The notes under the pieces are model-generated. The model was not told the DNA's origin. It searched no databases and saw only the letters and a list, made by a program, of their open reading frames with translations. The position numbers and the translations under genes were made by a program. From Gaeumannomyces sp. JS-464 (taxonomy: Eukaryota > Ascomycota > Sordariomycetes > Magnaporthales > Magnaporthaceae): a stretch of 64,000 nucleotides of DNA. Numbering within the stretch: the stretch's first letter is position 1; the number at the start of each line of letters is the position of its first letter. The DNA is taken from positions 5,890,001-5,954,000 of the forward strand of contig NGZR01000001.1 of the NCBI GenBank assembly GCA_002197995.1. The letters are read 5' to 3'. This document shows positions 20,900-32,023 of this stretch, piece after piece.

Positions 20900-23827
20900 T
20901 CAATCTCCGCCTCCACCGCCTCCGCAACCACTGCTGCTCCCACAACCTCCACCACTGGAATCCCCGCCTATCGGACATGAAACAACATTAGCCAGGAATA
21001 GCCTGTAGAATGAATGGAGAGAGAGCTAGGGATCTTACCGCCACCGCCGCTGCCGCCGTCGAAACCACCACCGCCAGAATCCGTCGAGCCACAAGCGCTC
21101 TGGAGAGGTCACATTTCGTGTTAGCAACATACCCCGTCGCTATTACGTCCCTTCTCCGTCGCCCAGGGAAGGTCTTCCGAGTACTTACGCCCGCGGTGGC
21201 GCATCCGCCGCCTGCCGCCGAACCGCAGCTGCCTTGACAGCAGTTCGCGTATTCGCCCTGGCCAGTATGAAGGGTTGAATGGTCCCAGCCGCAGTAAATC
21301 TCGGGGCTGAAGTAAACAGGGTAGACGTAGGGCGAATACACTGTTTATGGTAGTGGTGGTGATGGTGGTGTGGACAGCAATCAGTCAGCCCGATCCCATG
21401 TGACAAACAAACCCAAGCTCTATGCGAACAAGGAATACAGGAGAAACGAGAAAACCCACCAAAGTAAGCGTAGCCCCAATGCGTGTAGTACTCCTGCCTG
21501 GGCGGCAGCTGCCTGCCCTTCTGCTCGGCCCTCTTGGTCGCCTTGGCGTAGCTCGCCTCTAGGATGCGGTCGTGCCGGGCCCGCGCGTACCGGAGCAGCC
21601 GGTCGCTGCGGTCGTCGGCGCCGACGGTGCGGACCGCGTTGTGCGCCGATATGTGTGCCGAGTTGTCGGACGGGCAGAGCTTGGCGCGGCCCGATGTGTG
21701 GAACCTCTCCGAGACTGCCCGGCGGACGCCCCATATGGTCAGCTTTCTGATATTTACCGGAGATGGAAAAAAAAGAAAAAAAAAAAAAAAAAAGAGAAAA
21801 AAAAGGGCAAATAGAAACATACTCTGATCGTTTCTTGATATTCCGAGCATTTTTCCGATAGGGTTAATGTGGGATGTCCGGACGGCTGTTTTGGTCCGGT
21901 GTCAGCACAGACGGATTCAAAGCTTTGGCGCATTTTGAAAAGGGGTAGGATATAAGAGACAAGGGCAGGACACATTACATTCGCAGTACCAACAGGTGCA
22001 TTCCGAATACACCTCACCGTATTTCAACTGATAGACATGGCTTGTCCAGGCAAAGGAGGTGGACAGCTTCGCCTCATCAATCTTGTCGTCGTGATCGACA
22101 AACTTGTTGGTAAGGCGCATCGAGAAGCCATAGTACGCCGAAGGGCTCAGCTGGTGCGTATGCCAGGCCAGGTCGACATCCAATGTGGGCACAACAGTAT
22201 TATGCGGACATTGGGCCATGATGGCGAAGAAGCGGCCGTACTTCTTGATCAGCCGCTCCATCGTTTCCCTGGCAGCAGGGCTGTGCAGCCAGTCGAGCCG
22301 CACCATCTTGGCCGTGAAGATGGACTGGCGCATGACGGCGCCAACCAGGTCGAGCGCGAAGGGCGAGAAGTTCTGCCAGTAGGCACGCATCATGCGCCGC
22401 ACAAACGGCCGGCTCGCGTAGGGGATGCGCCGCAGGCCCGTCGCCTCCTGGTGCCGGGTCGGGTCCGCCATGGTGCGCTCGAGCGCGGCGCGCACGTCTT
22501 CCATGGTCGGGGGTGAGCCGGTGCCCGTGTTGCCGCCTGGGCGGATCAGCTCGAGGATGTCAGCGCGAGCACCCTTTTTAACGAGCCGGTTGGGGTAGGT
22601 GCGGTCCGAGTCGGAGGTGGCGGGCTCTAGCTTCGGCCCGCCCGTCGTCGGGTCGAGGATGGTGCCGGGCAAGGGGCAGGATTTGTGCAGTAGCGCCTTG
22701 GTATCGCGCACAAACTTGGCGGTACTTAGGAGCTCCTTGTTGATCGTTATGCCGCAGCTATGGCATTTGTGGGAGAACTCGCCGTCTCCATAGCCGTTAC
22801 CTACGAGCTGTGTTGCACTATATCGTAAAGGGGAGGGAGGAAGCGAGACGGCGTTAGCAAGACTATCTCCTCAAAATAAGGCTTAAAGCGGCAAAAAAGC
22901 CATGAGGAAGATGTGGAGAACGTACTCGGTGATGTTCCTCGGGCTCCCATTCTCATCAAACCCACTGGTCGACCACTTGAGCTGAACGCGCTCCGAGCAC
23001 GCGGGACACGAGAGTTCCTTGAACATGGAGTCGTCGGTGTTGTCCCACTGGCAACCAGTCAAGCCCGTCCAGTGGGCCTTGGCATCGTCCGAGACGTTGT
23101 AGTTGAAGCTGGAGTCGATGGCGGCGTTGACCAGATGCCACGGCATCCCGGTGATCCAGTAGTCCTGGGCGCCACACCGCATCATATCCTCGAGGAAGGC
23201 CCGCGGGTTGAGCATGTGCGCGTGCCAGACAATGAGCACGTCGAGAGGCGGCAGCTCGAGGGCAGACCACTGCCGGACCTGCCCGCGCGTCGGGAACTCC
23301 TCGTACCTGGCGCTCAGGGGCTCCCGCATGTGCGCCTCCGAGAGCGGCTCCGACTGCATGACGACCCTCCACCAAGCCTCGTAGCGATCGGCGGCTCGCG
23401 CGACGAAGACGGCCCAGCGCTTCTCGCGGCTCTTACTGAGAAGCTCGGCCGCCGGGCCGCCCGTCGCGGCACCATCTTTGTCGCCTTTCTCAGAAATCTT
23501 GGCTATCCCGTTCCATTTTTCGTCTTGCTTCTTGTCGTGGCAGGTTTGGTCGTCCCAGATCCCCCAGAGACCGTCCGTGTAGCCGATGTCCTCCCTGAGG
23601 GCGTGGAAGGCCGCGAGCAGCTTCAGGTGGGCCAGGCAGCTGTCCACGATCGGATCTCGCGGCTCCCCTGAGAGGTTCAGGTTCGCAAACGCCGCGGTGA
23701 TGTCGATCCCATCATCATTTGGATTTGGGCTGAATGTGCTGGGCGAGGCCGCGACGGGGGTGTGCGATGGTGGGGGAGCAGCCGGCGACTGTGGGCTGTC
23801 AGAGGTCTGCGCGCGGTTGTTGTCCAT
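20900..23827 (-). CDS. GRDP-like protein (DUF1399 / glycine-rich domain-containing)
   Basis: Member of the GRDP/DUF1399 family shared by plants and fungi; molecular role poorly known. Seven exons join in frame to 779 residues: 23827-22926, 22817-21979, 21885-21823, 21714-21460, 21340-21189, 21099-21039, 20967-20900. Two family blocks are clear: LDVLIVWHAHMLNP (about residue 205) and LDVDLAWHTHQLSP (about residue 455), each with the conserved WHxH. A third conserved stretch is CPSDNSAHISAHNAVR. Cys pairs (CPAC, CHSC, CTCWYCE) suggest metal binding. The C-terminus is Tyr-rich, then Cys/Gly-rich (GGGFDGG, GCGSSSGCGGGGGGD). The intron before exon 4 has a long T-tract and a CTGAC branch. The N-terminal 60 residues are Pro/Ser-rich and probably disordered. 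No frame errors. Confidence 0.87.
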
Positions 23828-24958
23828 GACTCCTGCCGGCTAGGGGTTCGCTGCTGGGCGACCTGTAAGTGTGCGGATTCTTCTGGTGAGGAAGCAGTAC
23901 AGCGCTTGTCGCACGACGGGGTTGGCGCCAAGTCTGGAGATCGATCAAGGGAACAGCGCCGTTTAAATCCCCCACGCCCGTGAGGCCATCGATTAGAGCT
24001 TATGTGGGACGAAGGAACGACCAGAGTGCAACCAGTTCTTGCCGTATCTCTGTGCCAATCATGAACCAGGACTCGCGCTCCAACTAACGGTCGCTAAATC
24101 TGGCCTCGGTGTCACGATAACCGTGCAGCAGGATGAGAGCTTGACGCCTTAAGCTTGACTGTCCTTCCCTTTTCAGCTGGCCCACAGCAACACGTCCTCC
24201 TGATCAGTCCCTCATGCATTCGGGCGGGCTGTGCTCAAGCGCAGCTAGACTGCGCCCCAAGATTTAGCCTGTTTGCAATCATACCCATTGCCCATTGAAG
24301 GACCTTGCTGCTCCACGTGTTTACCAGTCAGCCGCTCCGCCAAAGTCCACAGACAACCTTATCATTGTGTGGCCTCGATAGAAATATTTTTTTTGAAGAA
24401 AATCAAGTGGGTGTGGTGAATGCTGGCCCGAAGCTTCGGTCAGCTTCGTTCCCCATGTTCCACCATTTGGCCTGCAGGTCTCACCCCCGGATCGCGCCAG
24501 CGATGAGGGGCAAAAAGAGCCTTGCAGAGTCGATTAACCGTAAAGGGATTGAGACATGATGGTGGACGCCGGCTGCACCAGACCAACACATCCCGCCAGG
24601 CAGCAGGAAACTCGTGTCCAGCCCCTTTCGGTGACCATGTCGAGCGACCGAATGGGTAGAGCGTCATCAAGACTGATAAAATGCCTTGGTCTTTCTGCCA
24701 GTTCGGCATACGAGTCCCATCAACACCTGACGGGCGGGTGCGAGCTTTATGAGCGGCCCAACACTTCTCACGTGCAAAGCTTGTAATTATGGATCAATTA
24801 TACCCGCAGAGAATATTGCTTTTGTTTTCAATGAGAATATTTATACCATCATATGTGGACACGCAATCTAGCATTTTCGACACAAGGTAATTGCTGGTTG
24901 AAAAAAAAGCAAAAGAGAAAGAGGAGGAGTGAAAAAAAAAACTTGCTTACCTTGTTAT
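23828..24958. other. Spacer upstream of GRDP-like gene
   Basis: Promoter of the GRDP-like gene (minus strand) plus the 3' side of the Cys-containing gene. Frames at 24305-24786 and 24853-25149 on the plus strand have no features. A-rich stretch at about 24900-24940. Nothing else seen. Confidence 0.4.
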
Positions 24959-25549
24959 CTACCACCACGACTGTTGGTACCCTCCGGAGAAACTGCCGCC
25001 GCAGGGCACCGGACAGGTTCGAGGCGATGGGGGCTGACAATCGAGCCCATAGCCTCCACCCGCACCTGCACCAGCAAACCCAGGCCACATGGGCTCCGTC
25101 GGCACAGGGGGGTTCCATTCGACCGGGTCGAACTGAACAGCAAAGGTAGGCTGTGCCCAGTTAAACGGATGGGGCAAAGGCTGTCTGTTTCGTTCCGCCT
25201 CCACCTTCTCAAGCCAGGTTTTCTCCATCGAGTTGGTGCAGCTTATCGCCCGGTATCCTACCCCGGAGACCCAATCGAGCTTGGCCAGGAACCCGCAGTT
25301 CCTGGTACAACCCACGTAGAGAGCCATCTTGGGGCCCATATTGATCTCTTCTTGTTTGCCCCTGGTGCAGCCCGGGCAGCGCTCTCCGGCGTAGTCCGTC
25401 TCTGCTCCAACAGCTCTTACCTTGGGAAGCCTAACTTGCTGCTTGGCTTTGGGGGCGACTTGGGTCTTCTTGGGCCTGGGGATCTTGGACTGCTGGCTGG
25501 CTCTATTTACGGCAGGCGTGCGCTTGGTGTTATAATTGCCTCCTGCCAT
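24959..25549 (-). CDS. Unrecognised protein with four-cysteine segment and Gly-rich tail
   Basis: Single open frame of 196 codons. The N-terminal 45 residues are basic and Lys/Pro/Gln-rich (SKIPRPKKTQVAPKAKQQ), so possibly a nuclear signal. Residues about 57-84 hold GERCPGCTRG and YVGCTRNCGFL, two Cys pairs that could form a small zinc site. A Trp/Pro-rich segment follows (PFNWAQPTF, PVEWNPPVP, PMWPGF). The chain ends in a Cys/Gly tail, GGSFSGGYQQSWW. No signal peptide or membrane helix. I do not recognise the family. It lies upstream of the GRDP-like gene on the same strand, 1.1 kb away, and shares a Gly-rich terminus with it, which may be coincidence. Confidence 0.6.
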   Translation of the reverse strand: MAGGNYNTKRTPAVNRASQQSKIPRPKKTQVAPKAKQQVRLPKVRAVGAETDYAGERCPGCTRGKQEEINMGPKMALYVGCTRNCGFLAKLDWVSGVGYRAISCTNSMEKTWLEKVEAERNRQPLPHPFNWAQPTFAVQFDPVEWNPPVPTEPMWPGFAGAGAGGGYGLDCQPPSPRTCPVPCGGSFSGGYQQSWW

Positions 25550-26057
25550 GATAGGCGTGTAGTGGTGGTGGAGGTGGCTTGTGAGACTGAAACTTACTTG
25601 GATAGGTACTGATACCTCACCGGGAGGTATGTAGTTACTTGTAAGAAATCTGTCTTCCGGGCTGGTTATCGGGGCGAATGAAACTGTCTAAACCGTTGCA
25701 TAGGTTCCCTGCTGATAGTAGACAAACAAAACAGACGCCTGATAACCAGCTGGGTTTGCTACACGGTCTCTTGAGATTTCGCGAAGCACTCTTCTTTCCG
25801 TCTCTGATTTTATACCTCCCAGAATACTGTCACGGGAACGCATGGCCAGACAATGAGACTTTGCCGTTTTGTCCTCATCGTGTTTCGCACAATGAAAAGG
25901 CCATTGTCAATGAGCAAGGAGGAAGACAAAGGGCGATAAGTCAATGAGAGCTGGGAACCCAACACGGTCATTTCTTTGTCTTGTTTCAAAAAAAAAATTC
26001 AAATTTGAAAGCGATAGATGAAACTCCGAGCTATACCATGTCTTTGCAACATTCTTC
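25550..26057. other. Spacer between the Cys-containing and DUF6594-like genes
   Basis: About 500 nt holding the promoter of the 24959-25549 gene (minus strand). A plus frame at 25678-25947 shows no domain. Nothing else seen. Confidence 0.4.
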
Positions 26058-26926
26058 TTAACTGTGGCTGGCAGTCCCTCCAACAAAGACTACTAAGACC
26101 GCAGCATAAGCAGCCGTGGCGCTGAGCAGCTCGATCGGCAGCCTGCTGGGGGAAAAGTACGAGAGCCCGACGGCAAAGACGATGGTGAAGATCGAGACTA
26201 TAGCTAGACTCGCGTGGGTGCTGCCGATGAGCACCATGGCTATCATGGGCACCGTGAGGATGATGGAGCCAGTGATGGCGAGCGAGTACCGCCGAAAGCG
26301 AGTATTGATGAAAGAGGCATAATCCCATGGTCCGCCCGGCATCTCCGGGTCCTCCTCAGGGTCCTCCTCAGGGTCGTGCGGGAGGAACATGGGCACTGGG
26401 TCGAGGCCACGAGCCTTGAGAGTGTCGAGAAGGCTGCGCTCCAAGAGCCGTTCAGTCTTGAGATGGAACGGATTTCCCTCCCAGTCTCGCTGGGCCCACT
26501 CGCGCATGTATTCACGGTCTCGGACAGCAGTGCCTGTGGGAATATTTGAACCAGCGGTCAATAGCGGTATGAGCAGATCAGTCGCCAAAATTTTGGCTCT
26601 CAGGGTCAGAAAGAAGGGGAAGAAATTAGTACGGATCGCCTCTCACAATAATCTTGCATCAAGGATGCCATCCTCTTTGAGTCTTCGTCATCCATGTCCC
26701 CTCGCGTGAAGATGTCAAGAGCTTCGTCCAGCACCCGCATCCGCAGATACTGTATGTTCATGCGATGTAAGGCGACGAGGTTGACGCGTTCACCCTTTTT
26801 ATTCGCGTAATACGTGTGTCTTCGCCCAAGCTCGACGATCCTTCGGGCTTGTAGACTCTGTGGGGTGGGAGGAGGCATTGTAGCCTCCGAGTCGGGAATC
26901 CTGACTCTATTGACTGGTGACGCCAT
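26058..26926 (-). CDS. DUF6594-like three-helix membrane protein
   Basis: Two exons, 26926-26647 and 26533-26058, joined across a GTGAGA donor and CCCACAG acceptor, give 251 residues. The layout is that of the abundant fungal DUF6594 family. An N-terminal helical region (SLQARRIVELGRRH, LHRMNIQYLRMRVLDEALD) is followed by a conserved Asp/Arg segment (YCTAVRDREYMREW). The C-terminus has three closely spaced membrane helices (SLAITGSIILTVPMIAMVLI, AIVSIFTIVFAVGLSYF, SATAAYAAVLVVFV). An acidic Pro repeat (DPEEDPEEDPEM) precedes the helices. Function unknown in the family. ATG 26926 was chosen as the first Met codon in frame. Some homologs are longer at the N-terminus, so a further 5' exon cannot be excluded. 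Confidence 0.75.
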
Positions 26927-27358
26927 TGACCAGGTGGTAGCTATACGGCCGATGTCGCTGCTGGCGTCTCGGGGTACCTCTCGTCTCTCAAAGTCGCCAC
27001 GCGCCCCTTGAAGGCCCACGCAATGTTTCGGGAGAAGGAATGAGGATGTCGATGTGCGGGGTCAAAAAATGAGAAGCCTAAGGTATTGAGGCTGAAAAGT
27101 CGGCCCTGCACCTGGTGGCTCGTAATCACTACCATTGGCGGAACGTGCAGGACTGAGGCTGCAGTCTGCGTGTGGTGTGTCACGTAGCACCAAGTTCTCT
27201 AAGAAGCCCATAACCAGTCACATCGCCTTGTCAATTCTTACGCTTTGAGAACCATGTGCGCCCAGTTGCAGACACGATCCACGACAAACATACTCCCAAA
27301 TACGGCCCAGGTAGGCACAGTCGTGGTAGCGTCTGTTAAACGCGGCCGACAGCTGGAG

Positions 27359-28264
27359 CTAGCTGGCCCACGCCGAGAACCGAGAGACGCCCGCGCTTAT
27401 CAGCTCACCGGATGCCCAGATGTCTCTTAGCGCGAAGAGACCGCCGCCGCCGCCACCACCCGGCGCTAGGCTGCTGAAGATGCGGCTTATGTCGCCTAGC
27501 GAACCGAGGCTGACAGGCCCAAAACACGCGCGCAGCAGCCGCATACGACAGCAGCCAAGTCCACGACAGCGTGCGAGTCCGTGCAGGGCGGGGGCATGAA
27601 GAGCGCAAAGGTCAGCGGGGCGAGGACGGCCGGGCCCGGCAAGGGTGCAGTGGCCTTGTCTTTTGTCCCGACGCCGTCATCACCGCGGACACCTTCACCG
27701 CCCTGTAATAGCCCCTGATGTCACCGGGTGAGCCGCGACCGCTCTGCCGCGGCGTCCGCTGAAAGCCCAGCAGCGGTCGAGGAGGGCCCAGGGGCGGGCA
27801 GGCCGAGGACGAGACGCTGCGCCGCGATGGCGTGGCGCGTCACGGTGCCGCCGCCGCCGGGCAGGATGGACTTGGCGCGCTGCAAGATCCGTTGAGTTGT
27901 GGCCTCGGGTAGCGACGCTACGAGGCGGTGCATCCTTGGCATGCTGTTTTCGCCGGGAGCAAAGGGTTGATCCCAGTTGGGGCGAGTCGTCAGGCCGTGT
28001 TAGACGGCGACCGGGACGTGGATGGCTGCGTTTTCCTTTGTATCTTCTCTCGAGCACCCAGCCGGCTTCTGCGTCGCGGGCAACCTGGGTCCTCTCATCT
28101 CTGCCGCCTTCGGAAGGGCGCGCGGCTAGCGCTAGGCATGGTGGGAGCCGCTCCGCTTCGGTCGCCCACTTGGGCCTGGGTAGTTTTCCAGCCCATGCTG
28201 GTGGATGCGCGGCGAGTGCAAGCAGCGAGCTCAGGAGACTGAGTATGCCGACGCCGTCGGGCAT
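27359..28264 (-). other. Possible decayed gene, GC-rich frames on minus strand
   Basis: A minus-strand frame starting at 28264 begins like a signal or membrane segment (MPDGVGILSLLSSLLALAAH) but soon turns into Arg/Pro-rich sequence. A second frame at 27942-27721 (RLVASLPEATTQRILQRAKS) looks protein-like. A third, without a Met, around 27650-27500 reads a hydrophobic stretch (GPAVLAPLTFALFMPPP). A fourth, 27544-27359, reads LGSLGDISRIFSSLAPGG. Successive plausible pieces in different frames suggest a broken gene, but no family is recognised and no splice sites connect them. Weak. Confidence 0.25.
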
Positions 28265-29946
28265 GCCGTGCTCCTCGTCAGGGGTTCAATGAACAGATGA
28301 TGAGACCGATCGATAGGCCGTCCCTCTGGCTGGCTAGCTATTTAGAACCGCATGGCGATAACAAGGCTATCTAGTCGCGATCCCTCTTCCTCCGTCCCCC
28401 GCGAGAGCGAAGGTGGAGCCACGCCTTGGAGAAGAGCTCCTGGAGCTGCTCCTCCTACAGCTGGGCCTCGCCATTGAGCACAAAGGTCGCGCATGCCGTG
28501 GGTGGGTAGCTCGGTTCTCTCCTGCGCGCCAACTCCTGGCACAATCCCTCGCATCTGTCGGCGTCGCGTCGCCGGAACCCCAGGGACGGGCTTGTCCGCC
28601 GTAGACCGACCAGCGGATTTAAGCGGCAGTGAGGTGCAATCGCCGAGGCGAATAAATGAGGACCTTTATGTAAATGTACAGCTCCACCCAGCGGCAGGCA
28701 GGTCCGTACTGCCTGTCATTGGTGGTACCTGCAGGATACTGCGCATGCGGTCTGGTGCATTGTGCCCCAGGATTCCAGAAGAGACGTGGCCGCCCTGAAG
28801 GGCCGAGGCTCCTTTGACCACAAGCCTTACACGGCATACCCGCAAATCCCCTTGTGATATAATTAAAGGATCGACATGGCCAGATCCCAGATTCTGCTTG
28901 GCGCGAAGGCGGAAACACAGATCGATCGGCGATGGCCTGGGTGTCAGCAGAGGTCAAGAGAGCAACAAGAACAGCGCCCGACGCTGTCTTGATAATTATT
29001 GCATCCTTTTTGGATGTCGGTCAGCCCAACACTACCATTCTCGGAGCTAATTCTATCCGCTTTGGGCGTCTGGTAGAATCAGGGCGCTTTGTGGGTAAGC
29101 ATTGGGCTCAGCTGCTCTCTGGGTGAGATTAGAGGCGCTTCGTGGGCCGCTCCTCCGAGGAACGAGCAGAATCTGCACACCAGCCGGGTTCCAGAATGGA
29201 CCGTCAGCACCATCTCTCAGCGTGGCAAGAAACAGGTGCCGTTTCCCCGACAGCTGCATACAAGGCCCCATCCGTTTAGATCGAAGAATCCCACGTGTTT
29301 ACCTCTCATAATTCCGCCCCTGGTGCCTTTGCTTAGGCAGGGATTCCGATCCTATAGGACGCCCGCGCCAAAACGGCGACTGGTGAGATTCAATATGTCT
29401 CGAAGCGGCAAGCCCTCTCGGCCAAATATAGAGATTTAAGCTCGCCTTGGGTGTCATTCATTCCTTTGGCCACCGAAAACAACACGTGAGCCCCTTTCCG
29501 AGGCAACGTATGTCTTTGGAAGTCCGAGCACCACTTAATATTTGGTTAATTGTAATGTGAAAGGGGCACCGAGTAGTAGGTCAGGCCCAGGGGAAGCAAA
29601 ATCACGTCTGATACCACTTCTAGAAGGTGTATCGATGGCACAACTACCACTCCACTTGCGCATCCTGCGTTGCCTGTCTCAGATACCGAGGCCATGTGAT
29701 CCCAGCGAGACGGGACGGCGGCGTCGAGCCGTCGGAACTGATTGGAGATCTCAGGGAATCACCGTAATCCTCCTCACAGAGTCCTTTTGTGGCGGCTCGG
29801 CGGGTTGATGCGCCCCTGTTGTCTTAGACGCAGAATTCCAGGAGGGTCCCCTACCGAGGAACAAAACCAGCAATCTAATAATCCAGCTATGCCAGAAATG
29901 GGGTCAACTGGATCACGCGTCCTCCCGGAGGGCATTGCATTCCGGG

Positions 29947-29954
29947 TATATAAG
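29947..29954 (+). promoter_or_regulatory. TATA box upstream of GH128 gene
   Basis: TATATAAG, 155 nt before the ATG at 30102, in a leader rich in CAGCAG. Position fits a TATA-driven promoter for a secreted enzyme. Confidence 0.5.
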
Positions 29955-30101
29955 ACACTGCTACGCGTCTCAGCTTTCGACAAAATTGTTCAGACAGCAG
30001 CAGCACCCACACGAAGACTCCTCAGCAGCGTCTCCCGCCTCGAAGCATCAGGACAGCTCCTTCGAGACTAAAGATCCTTCGATCCCTTCTCTCTCATCAA
30101 G

Positions 30102-31160
30102 ATGAGGGTTATCATTTTCGCCACGCTGCCGGTCCTGGCCGTCCTTGCCGCCCCGGCTCCCGCCGTCGATCCCCCTGAGATCACCGGGCCAAGCGGGGCT
30201 GATATGACCGTGATCTCGAGCATCGAGCCCGACCACGTTGACAAGGGCGGCGTCACGCTGGGCTCCGTCGCCGCGGTCGAGGAAGACATCCCGACCCCGC
30301 CCGAGGGCATCATCGACGACAAGGAGGCCGAGCTGGCATTCCCAGTTAACTCCACCTTGGGCAACGCCGAGTCTGTCCTGGTTCGCCGAACCGATGCCCC
30401 TTACGGCATCAAGAAGGGCCTGGCCTACAACAACGGCGCCATCACCAACGTCCTTTCCAAGCCTGGGTCGGCCACGTGGGCCTACAACTGGGGCGCTGCC
30501 ATGAACGCGCCCAAGTTCCAACAGATCCCAATGTGCTGGGGTGTCGGGTCCGGGTGCGACGCCGCCGGTATCCACAAGAAGATCGACAAGGGCGACACTC
30601 CCTGGGTTCTGGGCTACAACGAGCCGGACGAGACCAACGCCAACGGCGGCTCCAACAAGACTCCTCGTCAGGCTGCCGACAACTGGGGCAAGGACATGTT
30701 CCGGTTCCAGACCCGCGGGCCGAAGCTCGTGTGCCCGGCCATCAGCAGCTGGAACACCAACCAGGGCCACACAGGCGGCCCGGCCGGGCTGCAGTGGCTC
30801 AAGCAGTTCGTGAGCGCGGCCAGCACGCCCTCGTACTACAGGTGCGGCGCGCAGGCCCTGCACTGGTACGGAGCGCAGGGAGAGTCGGCGGCTCGCCAGG
30901 CCCAGCTGTTCATCGACTACATCGCCTATGCGCATGTTGAGGTCGACAAGATGTACGGCAAGACCATGCCCATCTGGGTCACCGAGTTCTCGCCCCTCCC
31001 CATCGGAAATGTGCAGATGATGGCGGACTTCTTGAAGATCGTTATCCCGTGGATGAACAAGCAAAGCTGGATCCACCGCTACTCTCCTTTCATGGCTGAA
31101 CACCTCGTTACCAACGGGAATCCCAACAACGCTGGAAATGTCTTTGTCAACACCAAGTAA
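30102..31160 (+). CDS. Secreted GH128 (Asl1-like) beta-1,3-glucanase
   Basis: Intronless gene for a 352-residue secreted glycoside hydrolase of family GH128 (Asl1-like), enzymes acting on beta-1,3-glucan of fungal walls. Residues 1-21 are a signal peptide (MRVIIFATLPVLAVLAAPAPA). An acidic Pro/Glu-rich segment follows up to about residue 95 and ends in VLVRR, a likely Kex2 site, so it may be a propeptide. The catalytic domain starts at GIKKGLAYNN. The acid/base Glu is in LGYNEPDE and the nucleophile Glu in IWVTEFSPL; AYNWGAAMN and QALHWYGAQGES are further family signatures. A TATA box is 155 nt upstream. No Ser/Thr linker or GPI signal, so it is probably released. Frame intact. Confidence 0.92.
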   Translation: MRVIIFATLPVLAVLAAPAPAVDPPEITGPSGADMTVISSIEPDHVDKGGVTLGSVAAVEEDIPTPPEGIIDDKEAELAFPVNSTLGNAESVLVRRTDAPYGIKKGLAYNNGAITNVLSKPGSATWAYNWGAAMNAPKFQQIPMCWGVGSGCDAAGIHKKIDKGDTPWVLGYNEPDETNANGGSNKTPRQAADNWGKDMFRFQTRGPKLVCPAISSWNTNQGHTGGPAGLQWLKQFVSAASTPSYYRCGAQALHWYGAQGESAARQAQLFIDYIAYAHVEVDKMYGKTMPIWVTEFSPLPIGNVQMMADFLKIVIPWMNKQSWIHRYSPFMAEHLVTNGNPNNAGNVFVNTK

Positions 31161-32023
31161 GAGTTCAGAACATTTCGGCTTAGCCCCCACCGCCGAACGC
31201 CGGATAGACAACCCACAAGTTGTGGATTTGGCGGTTGTACATATTCCCTTCTTTAGTACATACTTTACTCTTGCATTTGTATCTACATTTTCAGATAGTA
31301 ACTCTATTTACGGATTATTGTTGGAAATTTACAAAAGAGATGTTACATTTTTGCCTCAGTTTTAATAGTTATCATTCATTTCCAACTAACACTATTTACC
31401 TATTTGTCTTTTGGGCAAACAATACCAAAGCATTTACCTGGCGTATTCACGAGCAAAACCCTGCCCAATATACTAGTCAATACGGAGGGTCACATGAAGC
31501 AAGGTTGATTACATGAACCTGGTGGGTGAAAATGGGTTGAAATAGTCGACCATAGCTTCCATACGCACTCGCCCAAAGCGAGAAAAAAAAAAAAAATCCA
31601 CCCGATGGAGCCACTACCTAGGAAAGTTACGGTGGAAATAGGAAAAACAGGAGAGGAGCCGGAAGAATTGGGGCAATTTGGGGGCTTAGGTCAAGGCGGG
31701 CGGTTGATATGACGGGGAAATAAAGTTCCCAACTTCTGGGAATGGAGTGAAAGCAATTCATCTCGAAGAAATCAAGTACCTCTACGCAAGAAACCAAGGA
31801 GTGATATGGTTGCTTCGTGGACATGAACATTGCGGTATGCTTTAGCAGGGATGCGGCCCGCAACGATGAAGCGGTGGGAGCGATAAGATCAATTCCATCG
31901 ATAAGATTTTTTTTTCTGCCGCCTGCCGTTCTCTGTCGCCTTCCATGCAACACCCGACCAACTGGCAGGCTTCCAACATCGGGCTACAACCGTCCCCGTC
32001 GCGCGCCTCGAACGACCGACAAA
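31161..32023. other. Spacer between GH128 and DBP7 genes
   Basis: The first 400 nt are AT-rich 3' flank of the GH128 gene (ATAGTAACTCTATTTACGG-like sequence); an A13 run is at about 31583. The rest is promoter and leader of DBP7. The DBP7 frame is open upstream to 31817, but the first suitable Met with family-like sequence is at 32024. Nothing else seen. Confidence 0.45.

Larger units (their letters stand above)
26927..30101. other. Gene-poor 3.2-kb spacer
   Basis: Between the DUF6594-like and GH128 genes. It holds the GC-rich patch 27359-28264, which may be a decayed minus-strand gene, and the TATA box of the GH128 gene near its right end. Frames at 28342-29808 have no motif or codon signal. 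No repeats found. Confidence 0.4.
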
